In this document: one piece after another, positions 18,687 through 27,434 of the stretch
How positions within the stretch are numbered: position 1 is the first letter of the stretch
How the letters are laid out: each line of letters opens with the position of its first letter
NCBI GenBank assembly: GCA_023392635.1
Contig: JAEVYS010000035.1
Coordinates: forward strand, 1 to 37,557
Length of the DNA: 37,557 nucleotides
From: Actinomycetes bacterium
Lineage (GTDB): Bacteria > Actinomycetota > Actinomycetes > Propionibacteriales > Propionibacteriaceae
Reading direction: 5' to 3'
Program-made: the position numbers and the translations under genes
The notes under the pieces: model-generated
Database searches by the model: none
Told to the model about the DNA's origin: nothing
Seen by the model: the letters and a program-made list of their open reading frames with translations, nothing else

Positions 18687-19898
18687 ATGTCCGACCGGTC
18701 ACAGCTCTTCACCTCGATCAAGGGCGGGGCGATCTCCCGCCGTTCGGCCCTCGCCGGTCTCGCCGGACTGGCAGCAGCGGGGGTCCTCACCGCCTGCGGC
18801 TCACCGGGGCGCAATCCCAGCGGTTCGGCCTCGGCCAGCAGCTCGCCGGTGGCCGCAGCCGACAAGTCGGACACCGAGAAGCTCGTCAACTGGTCGAACT
18901 GGCCGGAGTACATCGACGTCGACGACAAGGGGAAGCACCCCAGCATCGAGGCCTTCACCAAGAAGACCGGCATCAAGGTGAACTACAACGAGGACTACAA
19001 CGACAACGACGAGTTCTTCGCCAAGGTCCGCCCGTTGCTGGAGGCCGGCCAGGACACCGGACGCGACGTGTGGGTGAGCACCGACTGGATGGTCGCCCGC
19101 TTGATCCGGCTGGGCTACATCCAGAAGCTGGACTACGCCAACATCCCGAACCTGTCCAACCTCGAGCCGTCCCAGAAGGACGTCGCCTTCGACCCCGGGC
19201 GCGTCTACTCGCTGCCCTGGCAGATCGGGTTCGTGGGTATCGCCTACAACCCGAAGGCGACCGGCGGACGCAAGGTGACCAGTGTCGACCAGCTCCTGCA
19301 CGACCCGAGCCTGAAGGGCAAGGTCACCATGCTCACCGAGATGCGGGACACGGTCGGACTGGTCCTGATCGAGCAGGGCAAGAGCCTCGCGACGGTCACG
19401 GCCGAGGACTTCACCGCCGCGCTCCAGGTGATCGCGGACGCGAAGAACGCCGGCCAGATCAAGGGGTTCACCGGCAACGAGTACACCAAGCCGCTGGCAA
19501 CGGGCGACACCGCGGCATGCGTCGCGTGGACCGGCGACGTGGTGCAGCTGCGCGCCGACAACCCGGCGTTGGGCTACACCCTGGGCGAGAAGGGCATTCC
19601 GATGTTCTCCGACAACTTCGTCATCCCGAACCTTGCCCAGCACAAGAAGAACGCCGAGAAGCTGATCGACTACTACTACGACCCGAAGGTCATGGCGCCG
19701 GTCGCCGACTACGTCAACTACATCCCTCCGGTCGCCGGGGTGAAGGACCTGCTCGTCAAGCAGGACCCGGGGGTGGCCAACAACGAACTGATCTTCCCCA
19801 GCCAGGACGTCCTGGCGAGGTCGCAGGTGTTCCGGGGACTCACAGCCGAGGAGGAGACCTCCTTCAACCGGCAGTTCCAGGCCGTGGTGACGGGCTAG
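18687..19898 (+). CDS. potD: Polyamine ABC transporter substrate-binding lipoprotein (PotD-like)
   Basis: This 403-aa extracellular binding protein captures spermidine or putrescine for the PotABC permease. The N-terminus has a twin-arginine-like ISRRSALAGLAG segment followed by lipobox VLTAC with Cys37 as the lipidation site, so it is exported and anchored to the membrane. The mature part begins with LVNWSNWPEYIDVDD, the usual opening strand of PotD/PotF proteins, and includes YSLPWQIGFVGIAYNP. An AAAGGAGG ribosome site lies just before ATG. It is the first transporter gene, 3 bases before potA. Confidence 0.93.
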   Translation: MSDRSQLFTSIKGGAISRRSALAGLAGLAAAGVLTACGSPGRNPSGSASASSSPVAAADKSDTEKLVNWSNWPEYIDVDDKGKHPSIEAFTKKTGIKVNYNEDYNDNDEFFAKVRPLLEAGQDTGRDVWVSTDWMVARLIRLGYIQKLDYANIPNLSNLEPSQKDVAFDPGRVYSLPWQIGFVGIAYNPKATGGRKVTSVDQLLHDPSLKGKVTMLTEMRDTVGLVLIEQGKSLATVTAEDFTAALQVIADAKNAGQIKGFTGNEYTKPLATGDTAACVAWTGDVVQLRADNPALGYTLGEKGIPMFSDNFVIPNLAQHKKNAEKLIDYYYDPKVMAPVADYVNYIPPVAGVKDLLVKQDPGVANNELIFPSQDVLARSQVFRGLTAEEETSFNRQFQAVVTG

Positions 19899-19901
19899 GG
19901 C

Positions 19902-20999
19902 ATGGCGACGACGAAGGTGAAGCCCGGCGATCTCACGCTGGTGCAGCTCACCCGCCACTTCGACGACTTCGTCGCGGTGGCCGGGATCGACCTGGTGGTG
20001 CCGGGCGGTTCGTTCTTCGCGCTGCTCGGCCCGTCCGGGTGCGGCAAGACCACCACGCTGCGGATGGTCGCGGGCCTGGAGGAACCCACCTCGGGGAGGA
20101 TCCTTCTCGGCGACGACGACATCACGGCCACCCGGGCGTACCAGCGCAGGGTGAACACGGTGTTCCAGAGCTACGCCCTGTTCCCGCACCTGAGCGTCCT
20201 CGACAACGTGGGCTTCGGCCTGCGGCAGCGCAAGGTCGGCGACTGGCGGCGCCGCGCGATGGAGGCCCTCGAGCTGGTGAAGCTGGCCGACCGCGCCAAG
20301 CAGCGGCCGCGCCAGCTCTCCGGCGGCATGCAGCAGCGGGTTGCACTGGCCAGGGCGATCGTCAACGAGCCGGACGTGCTGCTGCTGGACGAGCCGCTGG
20401 GCGCCCTGGACCTGAAGCTCCGCCGCGAGATGCAGATCGAGCTCAAGCGCATCCAGCAGGAGGTCGGGATCACGTTCATCCACGTCACGCACGACCAGGA
20501 GGAGGCCATGACCATGGCCGACACGGTCGCGGTTATGCGGGCCGGCCACCTGGAGCAGATCGGCTCCCCGGCCGAGCTCTACGACCACCCCGCGACGGCC
20601 TTCGTCGCGAACTTCCTCGGCCAGTCGAACCTGCTGCCGCTCGACGTCACCGGTGCGACGGACGGCGAACTGGCGCGCGGCACCACGCACGGCGTGACGG
20701 TGACGGTCGACCGCACCCAGCTGCCCGCAGGGCCGTCGGCGCCGGTGCAGCTGGGCATCCGGCCGGAGAAGCTCAGGATCCTGGCAGCGTCGGACCCGGC
20801 GAGCGCGAACCGGTTGGGCGGGACCGTGACGGACGCCTCCTTCAACGGCGTCGCGACCACCTACCTGGTGGCGATGCCGTGGGGCCAGGAGCTCACCGTG
20901 ACCCAGCCGAACGACGGCACGCCGCGCGCCCAGCGCGGCGACCAGGTCACGCTCGGGTGGGACCCGCACCAGGCGTTCGTCCTGTCCGAGGCCGGCTGA
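19902..20999 (+). CDS. potA: Polyamine ABC transporter ATPase (PotA-like)
   Basis: This 365-aa ATPase energises polyamine uptake. It has Walker A GPSGCGKTT (43-51), a Q-loop in VFQSYALFPHLSV, signature LSGGMQQR, Walker B VLLLDEPLGALD and the switch His in VTHDQEEAM. A C-terminal TOBE domain, from about residue 245, contains LGIRPEKLRIL. Length and order are typical of PotA/MalK-class importers. The stop codon overlaps the ATG of the first permease gene. Confidence 0.95.
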   Translation: MATTKVKPGDLTLVQLTRHFDDFVAVAGIDLVVPGGSFFALLGPSGCGKTTTLRMVAGLEEPTSGRILLGDDDITATRAYQRRVNTVFQSYALFPHLSVLDNVGFGLRQRKVGDWRRRAMEALELVKLADRAKQRPRQLSGGMQQRVALARAIVNEPDVLLLDEPLGALDLKLRREMQIELKRIQQEVGITFIHVTHDQEEAMTMADTVAVMRAGHLEQIGSPAELYDHPATAFVANFLGQSNLLPLDVTGATDGELARGTTHGVTVTVDRTQLPAGPSAPVQLGIRPEKLRILAASDPASANRLGGTVTDASFNGVATTYLVAMPWGQELTVTQPNDGTPRAQRGDQVTLGWDPHQAFVLSEAG

Positions 21000-21925
21000 T
21001 GGCGGCGCTGACCCAGGCCGCCGCGGCGGTCGGGGCCGAGCCGGCCGCCGGGCGTCCGCGGCGGCGTGGGGGTCTGGTTCCGCTGGTCCTGCTGGCACCG
21101 GCGCTGACCTGGCTGGTGGTCTTCTTCGTGGTGCCCACGATCTCGCTGGCGTCGCAGTCGCTGCAGACCGGCGACATCGACAACGGCTTCATCCTCACCT
21201 GGAATGTCGCCACGTACGCCGACGCGATGGCGCGGTACTGGCCGCAGTTCCTGCGCTCGATCCTCTACGCCGCGTCCGCGACGCTGGGGACGCTCCTGCT
21301 CGGCTACCCGCTCGCCTGGTTCATCGCCCACCGCTCCGGACGCTGGAAGAACACCCTGCTGGTGCTGGTGGTCGCCCCGTTCTTCACCAACTTCCTGATC
21401 CGCACGCTCGCCTGGCAGATCATCCTCACCGACAACGGCCCGGTCACCGGCTTCTTCCGCGCCACCGGCCTGACGAACGTGCTGCAGGCGGTGGGCCTGA
21501 CCGAGAACAACTCGTTGCTGGGTTCACAGTTCGCCGTGATCTGCGGATTGATCTACAACTTCCTCCCGTTCATGGTGCTGCCGCTCTACACCATCCTCGA
21601 ACGGCTCGACACCCGGCTGCTGGACGCGGCCGGCGACCTGTACGCGAACGGCTGGAACACCTTCTGGAAGGTGATCTGGCCGCTGTCGCTGCCCGGCGTG
21701 GTCTCCGGCACGCTGTTGACGTTCATCCCGGCGGCGGGCGACTACATCAACTCCAAGCTGCTGGGCAACACCCAGACCGTGATGATCGGCCAGGTCATCG
21801 ACGCCCAGTTCCTCAGGGTGCTGGACTACCCGATCGCCGCGGCGCTGTCGTTCATCCTGATGGCGGCGATCATCGTCCTCGTGGCCGGCTACGTCCGCGC
21901 CGCCGGCACCGAGGAGCTGGTGTGA
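20999..21925 (+). CDS. potB: Polyamine ABC transporter permease (PotB-like)
   Basis: This 308-aa inner-membrane permease has about six membrane segments, the first at residues 28-50. The EAA loop that contacts PotA is at DAAGDLYANGWNTFWKVIWP, about 210-229. The ATG overlaps the potA stop by one base (TGATG), and the downstream permease gene is joined in the same way, indicating strict co-translation. Substrate is inferred from the potD neighbour and the operon. Confidence 0.94.
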   Translation: MAALTQAAAAVGAEPAAGRPRRRGGLVPLVLLAPALTWLVVFFVVPTISLASQSLQTGDIDNGFILTWNVATYADAMARYWPQFLRSILYAASATLGTLLLGYPLAWFIAHRSGRWKNTLLVLVVAPFFTNFLIRTLAWQIILTDNGPVTGFFRATGLTNVLQAVGLTENNSLLGSQFAVICGLIYNFLPFMVLPLYTILERLDTRLLDAAGDLYANGWNTFWKVIWPLSLPGVVSGTLLTFIPAAGDYINSKLLGNTQTVMIGQVIDAQFLRVLDYPIAAALSFILMAAIIVLVAGYVRAAGTEELV

Positions 21926-22734
21926 TGGCCTGGCTGCGCCGCAACCTCGTGGTGATCGTCGGCCTGCTCGTGATGGCCTACATCATGGTGCCCAACCTCG
22001 TCGTCACGGTCTTCTCGTTCAACAAGCCGAACGGCCGCTACAACTACGAGTGGAACCAGTTCTCGCTGGACGCCTGGCTCAACCCGTGCGCGAGCGCCGG
22101 GATGTGCGAGGCGCTCGGCCTGAGCCTGTGGGTGGCGGTGGTCGCTTCGCTGGTGGCGACCGTCATGGGCACCATGGCGGCGTTCGCGCTGGGCCGGTAC
22201 CGGTTCCGGGGCCGTTCGGCGACCAACCTGCTGGTCTTCTTCCCGATGGCCACCCCCGAGGTGGTCATGGGCTCTTCACTGCTCACCCTCTTCATCGCCG
22301 CCGGAATCCCGTCCGGCCAGCTGACGATCCTCATCGCGCACATCCTGTTCACGGTCTCGTTCGTGATCACGACGGTGAAGGCGCGGGTCGCCTCGCTCGA
22401 CCCCGCGCTCGAGCAGGCCGCGGCCGACCTCTACGCCAACCCGACCCAGGCCTTCTGGAAGGTCACGTTCCCACTGGTCGCTCCCGGTATCGCCGCCGGT
22501 GCGCTGCTCGCGTTCGCGCTCAGCTTCGACGACTACATCGTCACCAACTTCAACGCGGGAGCGAACACGGTCACGTTCCCGATGTACGTCTGGGGTGCCG
22601 CACAGCGCGGCACACCGGTGCAGATCAACGTGGTCGGCACCGTCATGTTCTTCGGCGCGCTCGCGATCGTCGGGCTCGGCCAGCTGGTCGGCGCGCGCCT
22701 GAGGCTCGGATCACGCAGAAAGGAAGCGCTGTGA
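21925..22734 (+). CDS. potC: Polyamine ABC transporter permease (PotC-like)
   Basis: This second permease subunit (269 aa) has about six membrane segments and the coupling EAA motif QAAADLYANPTQAFWKVTFP. It pairs with PotB to form the channel. ATG 21925 overlaps the potB stop by one base; a GTG three bases earlier is an alternative. The C-terminus is basic (RLRLGSRRKEAL), and AGAAAGGAAG near its end serves as the ribosome site for the next gene. Confidence 0.94.
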   Translation: MAWLRRNLVVIVGLLVMAYIMVPNLVVTVFSFNKPNGRYNYEWNQFSLDAWLNPCASAGMCEALGLSLWVAVVASLVATVMGTMAAFALGRYRFRGRSATNLLVFFPMATPEVVMGSSLLTLFIAAGIPSGQLTILIAHILFTVSFVITTVKARVASLDPALEQAAADLYANPTQAFWKVTFPLVAPGIAAGALLAFALSFDDYIVTNFNAGANTVTFPMYVWGAAQRGTPVQINVVGTVMFFGALAIVGLGQLVGARLRLGSRRKEAL

Positions 22735-23978
22735 TGCGCGTACTGGTGGTTGGTGCCGGCGGGGTGGGCGACGCGGTCGCCAGGATCGCGGCCCGACGGG
22801 ACTTCTTCGAGTTGATGGTGATGGCCGACTACGACGTCGCCCGCGCCGAGAGGGCCGTCGCGGCCGCGAAGGATGCGGGCGGGGGTGACCGGTTCGTGGC
22901 AGCCCGCGTGGACGCGTCCGACCCGTCGTCCGTGGCGGACCTGGTCCGCGCCCACGACATCACGCACGTCCTGAACGCGGTGGACCCACGATTCGTCATG
23001 AGCGTGTTCGAGGGTGCGTTCGCCGCGGGTGCCGACTACCTCGACATGGCGATGAGCCTCTCCCGTCCGCACCCTGAACGCCCCTACTCCGAGGTCGGCG
23101 TCAAGCTGGGCGACGAGCAGTTCGCGAGAGCAGCCGAGTGGGAGGCGGCCGGGCGCCTCGCGCTCGTCGGCATCGGCGTCGAGCCAGGTCTCTCCGACGT
23201 GTTCGCCCGGTACGCGAGCGACCACCTGTTCTCCCGTGTCGACGAGCTGGGCACCCGCGACGGCGCCAACCTCGTGGTGCGCGACGAGAACGGCGAGGAG
23301 ATCTTCGCTCCCAGCTTCTCGATCTGGACGACGATCGAGGAGTGCCTGAACCCGCCGGTGGTCTACGAGGCCGGACGGGGCTGGTACACCACGGCGCCGT
23401 TCAGCGAGCCGGAGGTGTTCGACTTCCCCGACGGCATCGGGCCGGTGGAGTGCGTGAACGTCGAGCACGAGGAAGTGCTTCTGATGCCACGATGGCTGGA
23501 CGCGAAGCGGGTCACCTTCAAGTACGGCCTCGGCGATGAGTTCATCGGGGTGCTGAAGACCCTGCACGCCCTCGGCCTGGACAAGACCGCCCCGGTGAAG
23601 GTGAAGGGTGTCGAGGTGTCGCCACGCGACGTCGTCGCGGCCGTGCTTCCCGACCCGGCCACGATCGGGCCGCGAATGACCGGCAAGACCTGCGCCGGCC
23701 TGTACGTCACCGGCCTGGGCAAGGATGGCAACCCACGCAGCACCTACCTGTACCACGTGGTGGACAACGAGTGGTCGATGACGAACTTCGGGGCGCAGTG
23801 CGTGGTGTGGCAGACCGCGATCAACCCCGTGGTGGCCCTGGAGCTGCTCGCCGGCGGCGTGTGGTCGGGTACCGGCGTCCGCGGCCCGGAGTCCTTCGAC
23901 GCGGTGCCGTTCCTCGAACTGCTCGCCGGCCCTGAGCCGTCCGGCTACGACTCGGCGTGGGGGATGGAGGACCGGTGA
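22734..23978 (+). CDS. Saccharopine-dehydrogenase-like oxidoreductase in the polyamine operon
   Basis: This 414-aa protein belongs to the saccharopine dehydrogenase family. An N-terminal Rossmann fold begins at VLVVGAGGVGDAVARIA (NAD(P)-binding GxGGxG), and a C-terminal catalytic domain follows. Family members make or break secondary amine bonds between an amino acid and an amine (saccharopine, carboxynorspermidine) or act as Lys9-type enzymes. Its position between potC (overlapping ATG/TGA) and a GABA-type aminotransferase indicates a step in polyamine or diamine metabolism, but the substrate cannot be read from the sequence. AGAAAGGAAG precedes the ATG. Confidence 0.85.
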   Translation: MRVLVVGAGGVGDAVARIAARRDFFELMVMADYDVARAERAVAAAKDAGGGDRFVAARVDASDPSSVADLVRAHDITHVLNAVDPRFVMSVFEGAFAAGADYLDMAMSLSRPHPERPYSEVGVKLGDEQFARAAEWEAAGRLALVGIGVEPGLSDVFARYASDHLFSRVDELGTRDGANLVVRDENGEEIFAPSFSIWTTIEECLNPPVVYEAGRGWYTTAPFSEPEVFDFPDGIGPVECVNVEHEEVLLMPRWLDAKRVTFKYGLGDEFIGVLKTLHALGLDKTAPVKVKGVEVSPRDVVAAVLPDPATIGPRMTGKTCAGLYVTGLGKDGNPRSTYLYHVVDNEWSMTNFGAQCVVWQTAINPVVALELLAGGVWSGTGVRGPESFDAVPFLELLAGPEPSGYDSAWGMEDR

Positions 23979-25315
23979 CCGGCCTCCGGCAGGAGAGGCT
24001 CCTGCGCACCGACCTGCCCGGCCCCGCCTCGCAGGCCCTCGCCGCCCGGCGGAAGGCTGCCGTCTCTTCCGCGGTCAGCGTCGGCAACGAGGTCTACATC
24101 GACCACGGCGACGGAGCGATCCTGGTCGACGTCGACGGCAACCAGCTCATCGACTTCGGCTCCGGCATCGCCGTCGCTTCGGTGGGCCACGCCGCTCCCG
24201 CCGTGGTGGCCGCTGTCGAAGAGCAGGCGGCGAAGTTCGCGCACACCTGCTTCATGGTCACGCCGTATCCCGGCTACGTGGAGGTGTGCGAGCAGCTCGC
24301 CCTGTTGACCCCGGGCGGGCACGACAAGCGCTCGGCCCTGTTCAACTCGGGCGCTGAGGCGGTGGAGAACGCGGTCAAGGTGGCAAGGGCGTTCACCGGG
24401 CGTCCGGCGGTGATCGCCTTCGACCACGCCTACCACGGACGCACGAACCTCACCATGGCGCTGACCGCGAAGGTGCAGCCCTACAAGGACGGGTTCGGGC
24501 CGTTCGCGCCCGAGGTCTACCGGATGGGGATGGCCTACCCGTACCGGTGGCCGACCGGTCCCGAGCGGTGCGCGGAGGAGGCGTTCGCCGAGTTCGTGGC
24601 GAGGGTGCACGTGCAGGTGGGCGAGGAGCACGTGGCTGCGGTGGTCGTCGAACCGATCCAGGGGGAGGGTGGCTTCATCGTCCCTGCCCCCGGCTTCCTG
24701 CGGATGGTCGCGCAGTGGTGCGCGGACAACGGCGTGGTGTTCATCGCGGACGAGGTGCAGACGGGCTTCTGCCGCACCGGCGACTGGTTCGCCAGCGAGC
24801 ACGAGGGCATCGTCCCCGACCTCGTCACGACGGCGAAGGCGCTCGCCGGAGGGCTGCCGCTGGCTGCGCTCACCGGACGCGCCGAGATGATGGACGCCCC
24901 GGTCGTCGGCGGGCTGGGTGGGACCTTCGGCGGCAACCCGATCTCCTGCGCCGCGGCGCTCGCCACGATCCAGACCATGAAGGACGAGGACCTCGTGGGC
25001 GCCGCACGGCGGATCGGCACCCGGCTCGGCGAGCGCCTCGGCGGACTCGCGCAGCGGTACCCGCAGATCGGCGAGGTCCGCGGACGCGGGGCGATGATGG
25101 CGGTCGAGATCGTCCGTCCCGACGGACGCAAGACCCCCGACGCGGCCCTGGCCAGGGCGGTGATCGCCGGCTGCGTCCGTCGGGGACTGGTCGTGCTCGG
25201 GTGCGGCACCTTCGGCAACGTGCTGCGGTTCCTGCCGCCGCTGGTCATGCCGGAGGAACTCCTCGACGACGCGCTGGGCGTCCTCGAGGCCGCGTTCGCC
25301 GAGGCCGTCGCCTGA
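23975..25315 (+). CDS. gabT: 4-aminobutyrate-type aminotransferase
   Basis: This class III PLP aminotransferase (446 aa) has lysine K288 in TTAKALAGGLPLAAL, IADEVQTGFCRTG for the cofactor pyridine nitrogen, and FNSGAEAVENAVKVAR for the phosphate. The pattern FDHAYHGRTNLTMALTAK is typical of GABA transaminases, which turn GABA and 2-oxoglutarate into succinate semialdehyde and glutamate. GTG 23975 overlaps the upstream stop (GTGA), with GGAGG just before it, which decides the start. It ends the polyamine operon. A succinate semialdehyde dehydrogenase is not seen in the window. Confidence 0.9.
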   Translation: MTGLRQERLLRTDLPGPASQALAARRKAAVSSAVSVGNEVYIDHGDGAILVDVDGNQLIDFGSGIAVASVGHAAPAVVAAVEEQAAKFAHTCFMVTPYPGYVEVCEQLALLTPGGHDKRSALFNSGAEAVENAVKVARAFTGRPAVIAFDHAYHGRTNLTMALTAKVQPYKDGFGPFAPEVYRMGMAYPYRWPTGPERCAEEAFAEFVARVHVQVGEEHVAAVVVEPIQGEGGFIVPAPGFLRMVAQWCADNGVVFIADEVQTGFCRTGDWFASEHEGIVPDLVTTAKALAGGLPLAALTGRAEMMDAPVVGGLGGTFGGNPISCAAALATIQTMKDEDLVGAARRIGTRLGERLGGLAQRYPQIGEVRGRGAMMAVEIVRPDGRKTPDAALARAVIAGCVRRGLVVLGCGTFGNVLRFLPPLVMPEELLDDALGVLEAAFAEAVA

Positions 25316-25391
25316 ACGTCCCCGGACCCCCGGGCTGGGAGTCGGGTGTTGAGCGGAGCTCCTGGCGCACGGCGTGCGGGTGCGTGAGGGG

Positions 25392-26606
25392 TCAGTGGGC
25401 GAGCTGGGCGCCGCCGACGAACCCCGCGGCGAGCGCCAGTGCGAGGTGGCGGATCGACTCCTCGCCGGGCAGGAACGTCGGATGGTGGAGGCCGACGCGG
25501 TGCCGTGCGCCGCTGGAGGGGCCGCCGGTGCCGACGAACATCATCAGGATCGGCGCGATCCGCGAGTAGTGGGAGAAGTCGTCGGCGCCGCACGAGCGGA
25601 AGGGCTCGTGCGCAACGGGAAGGCCCAGGTGGCCGAGCAGCGGGTCGACGAACTGCACCAGCCTGCGGTCGTTGTTCAACACCGGGTCACCCACGATCAG
25701 CGTCACCTCAGCGCGCGCCCCGCGCGCCGCCGCGGTGTGCTCGGCGAGCCGCCGGATGGCGGCGTGCAGGTGCGTGCGGTCGCTCTCGTGCATGGTGCGG
25801 ATCACGCCGTGCAGGGCGCCGGTCTCCGGAATGATGTTGTGCGCGGTGCCGGCCTCGATGTGGCCCACCGTGATCACCGCCGGGTGGATCGGGTCGATCG
25901 TGCGTCCCACCAGTTCCTGCAGGCCGAGCACGATGGACGCCAGGACCGGCACCGGGTCGACCGCCACGTGCGGATAGGCGCCGTGGCCGGGCTGGCCGTG
26001 CACCACGATGTCGAACTGGTCTGCTGCGGCGTTGACCGCGCCTGCACCGGTGCTCACGACCCCGCTCGGCACCCGGGGCTGCACGTGCCCGCCGATGACG
26101 GCCCGCACCTCGTGCTCGGCCAGCAACTGCGAGCCGACGACGTCCTCCGCACCGGACGGCTGAGTCTCCTCGCGGGGCTGGAAGAGCCCGACCAGGCCCA
26201 CCGGGAGGTCGTCGATGTGCCGGGCTGCCTGGAGCAGTGCCCAGACGGCGGCCATGTGGACGTCGTGGCCGCAGGCGTGGGCCGCCCCGGTCGTGGACGT
26301 CCACTCCACCCCGGTCCGTTCGGCCAGTGGCAGCGCGTCGAGCTCCGCCCGGATCGCGACCGCGGGCCCGGGTGGGCCCACCCGCACGAGGAAGCCGGTG
26401 TCGGCGACGCGCGTGGCCCGCAGGTTCGGCAGGGCATGGCGCAGGCGTTCGGCGGTCGGTCGTTCCGAGCCGCTCAGGTCGGGGTGGCGGTGCAGCTCGC
26501 GGCGCAGTGCCTCCGCGTGCGGCAACTGCGGTTCCAGGTGTGCCACCAGCCGTGCCAGGAGGAGCTTGGCGGGATCGCTGGGCCACGTGGACGGCATGGA
26601 TGCCAT
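25392..26606 (-). CDS. M20-family metallopeptidase / amidohydrolase
   Basis: This 404-aa member of the M20D amidohydrolase group cleaves N-acyl amino acids or similar amides. Metal-site residues are visible: C112 and H114 in ACGHDVHMAA, E146/E147 in PREE, H174 in GGHVQPR and a C-terminal His in GLHHPTF. There is no signal peptide, so it is cytoplasmic. The start is 4 bases after the stop of the RlmA-type gene; ATG 26606 is chosen, with a second ATG three codons in (26597). It is the last gene of a five-gene minus-strand operon. The natural substrate is unknown. Confidence 0.9.
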   Translation of the reverse strand: MASMPSTWPSDPAKLLLARLVAHLEPQLPHAEALRRELHRHPDLSGSERPTAERLRHALPNLRATRVADTGFLVRVGPPGPAVAIRAELDALPLAERTGVEWTSTTGAAHACGHDVHMAAVWALLQAARHIDDLPVGLVGLFQPREETQPSGAEDVVGSQLLAEHEVRAVIGGHVQPRVPSGVVSTGAGAVNAAADQFDIVVHGQPGHGAYPHVAVDPVPVLASIVLGLQELVGRTIDPIHPAVITVGHIEAGTAHNIIPETGALHGVIRTMHESDRTHLHAAIRRLAEHTAAARGARAEVTLIVGDPVLNNDRRLVQFVDPLLGHLGLPVAHEPFRSCGADDFSHYSRIAPILMMFVGTGGPSSGARHRVGLHHPTFLPGEESIRHLALALAAGFVGGAQLAH

Positions 26607-26610
26607 CTTG

Positions 26611-27426
26611 TCAGCGTGGGACGCGGGAGGACAGCGGGGCGAAGGTCTGGACAGTCACCGCGACCGAGACCGGACCGGCCTCGACATGGTCGGGCAGCCG
26701 GTGGAAGGCGTTGGGGCCCATCGCGATCACGTCGGCCGCCTCGGCGGCGTCCAGCTCGCGGCGCCAGAGCAGGTTCGTGGTGGCCTGCACCTCGAAGAAC
26801 TCCGACGCGGCCACGGCCAGCTGCCCCGCCTTGTCCTCCGGCACGCTCAGCAGCCCGTGACGATCGCGTAGTCCCGACAGGTGCTCGGGTCGCGGGGTGA
26901 CCACGACCAGGCGTCCGTCCGGACGCAGGACGCGGGCGAACTCCCGCAGGTTGCGCGGGGCGAAGACACAGAGCACCGCGTCAAGGCAGGAATCCCGCAC
27001 CGGCAGCCCGCGCCACACGTCGGCGACGACCGCGGCGATCCGGGGATCCAGCCGCGCCGCCAGGCGGGCAGCGGCCTTCGACACGTCGAGCGCTATGCCG
27101 ACCCGCCCGTCGTCGCCGAGGGCCGCTGCGAGGTAGTACCCCGTGCCCGCCCCGGCCTCCAGCACACGCGGACGCCCGGCGACGCGCGCACGAACCTCTT
27201 CGGCGACCGGGGCGAACAACCCGGTCGCGTGCACCCGCGACCGTGCGGCCAGCATCTGGGGGGTGTCGGCGTTCGCGGGCTCGGGACCGCCGAAAAGGTT
27301 CACGTAGCCCTGCCGGGCCAGGTCGTAGCTGTGCCCGGACGCGCACCGTAGCGCCGCCTCTGCCCGGGTCAGGACGGCGCCGCAGCGCGGGCAGGCGAGG
27401 AGGTCGACGGCGGGATCGATGTTCAC
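26611..27426 (-). CDS. RlmA-type 23S rRNA (guanine-N1) methyltransferase
   Basis: This 271-aa SAM-dependent methyltransferase has an N-terminal zinc finger (C12, C15, C28, H32; ACPRCG, CASGHSYD) followed by QGYVNLF, the hallmark of RlmA/TlrB enzymes that methylate G745 or G748 in 23S rRNA hairpin 35. SAM motif I is VLEAGAGTGYYLAAAL (about 95-110). The VCVFAPRNLREFARVLRPDG region is the usual catalytic side. The start is GTG at 27426, 8 bases after the preceding gene. In TlrB-type enzymes this methylation gives tylosin resistance; whether this copy is RlmA(I) or (II) is open. Confidence 0.88.
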   Translation of the reverse strand: MNIDPAVDLLACPRCGAVLTRAEAALRCASGHSYDLARQGYVNLFGGPEPANADTPQMLAARSRVHATGLFAPVAEEVRARVAGRPRVLEAGAGTGYYLAAALGDDGRVGIALDVSKAAARLAARLDPRIAAVVADVWRGLPVRDSCLDAVLCVFAPRNLREFARVLRPDGRLVVVTPRPEHLSGLRDRHGLLSVPEDKAGQLAVAASEFFEVQATTNLLWRRELDAAEAADVIAMGPNAFHRLPDHVEAGPVSVAVTVQTFAPLSSRVPR

Positions 27427-27434
27427 GGGCCCGC

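Noticed and set aside
18801..21098. Minus-strand open frame of 765 codons opposite potD and potA
   Set aside because: It is antisense to two clear transporter genes with no recognisable motif.
25321..25378. Small hairpins (CCCGG/CCGGG and CGCAC/GTGCG) between gabT and the M20 gene
   Set aside because: Stems are 5 bp each, expected by chance in GC-rich DNA. A terminator is needed here, but I cannot identify it with confidence.
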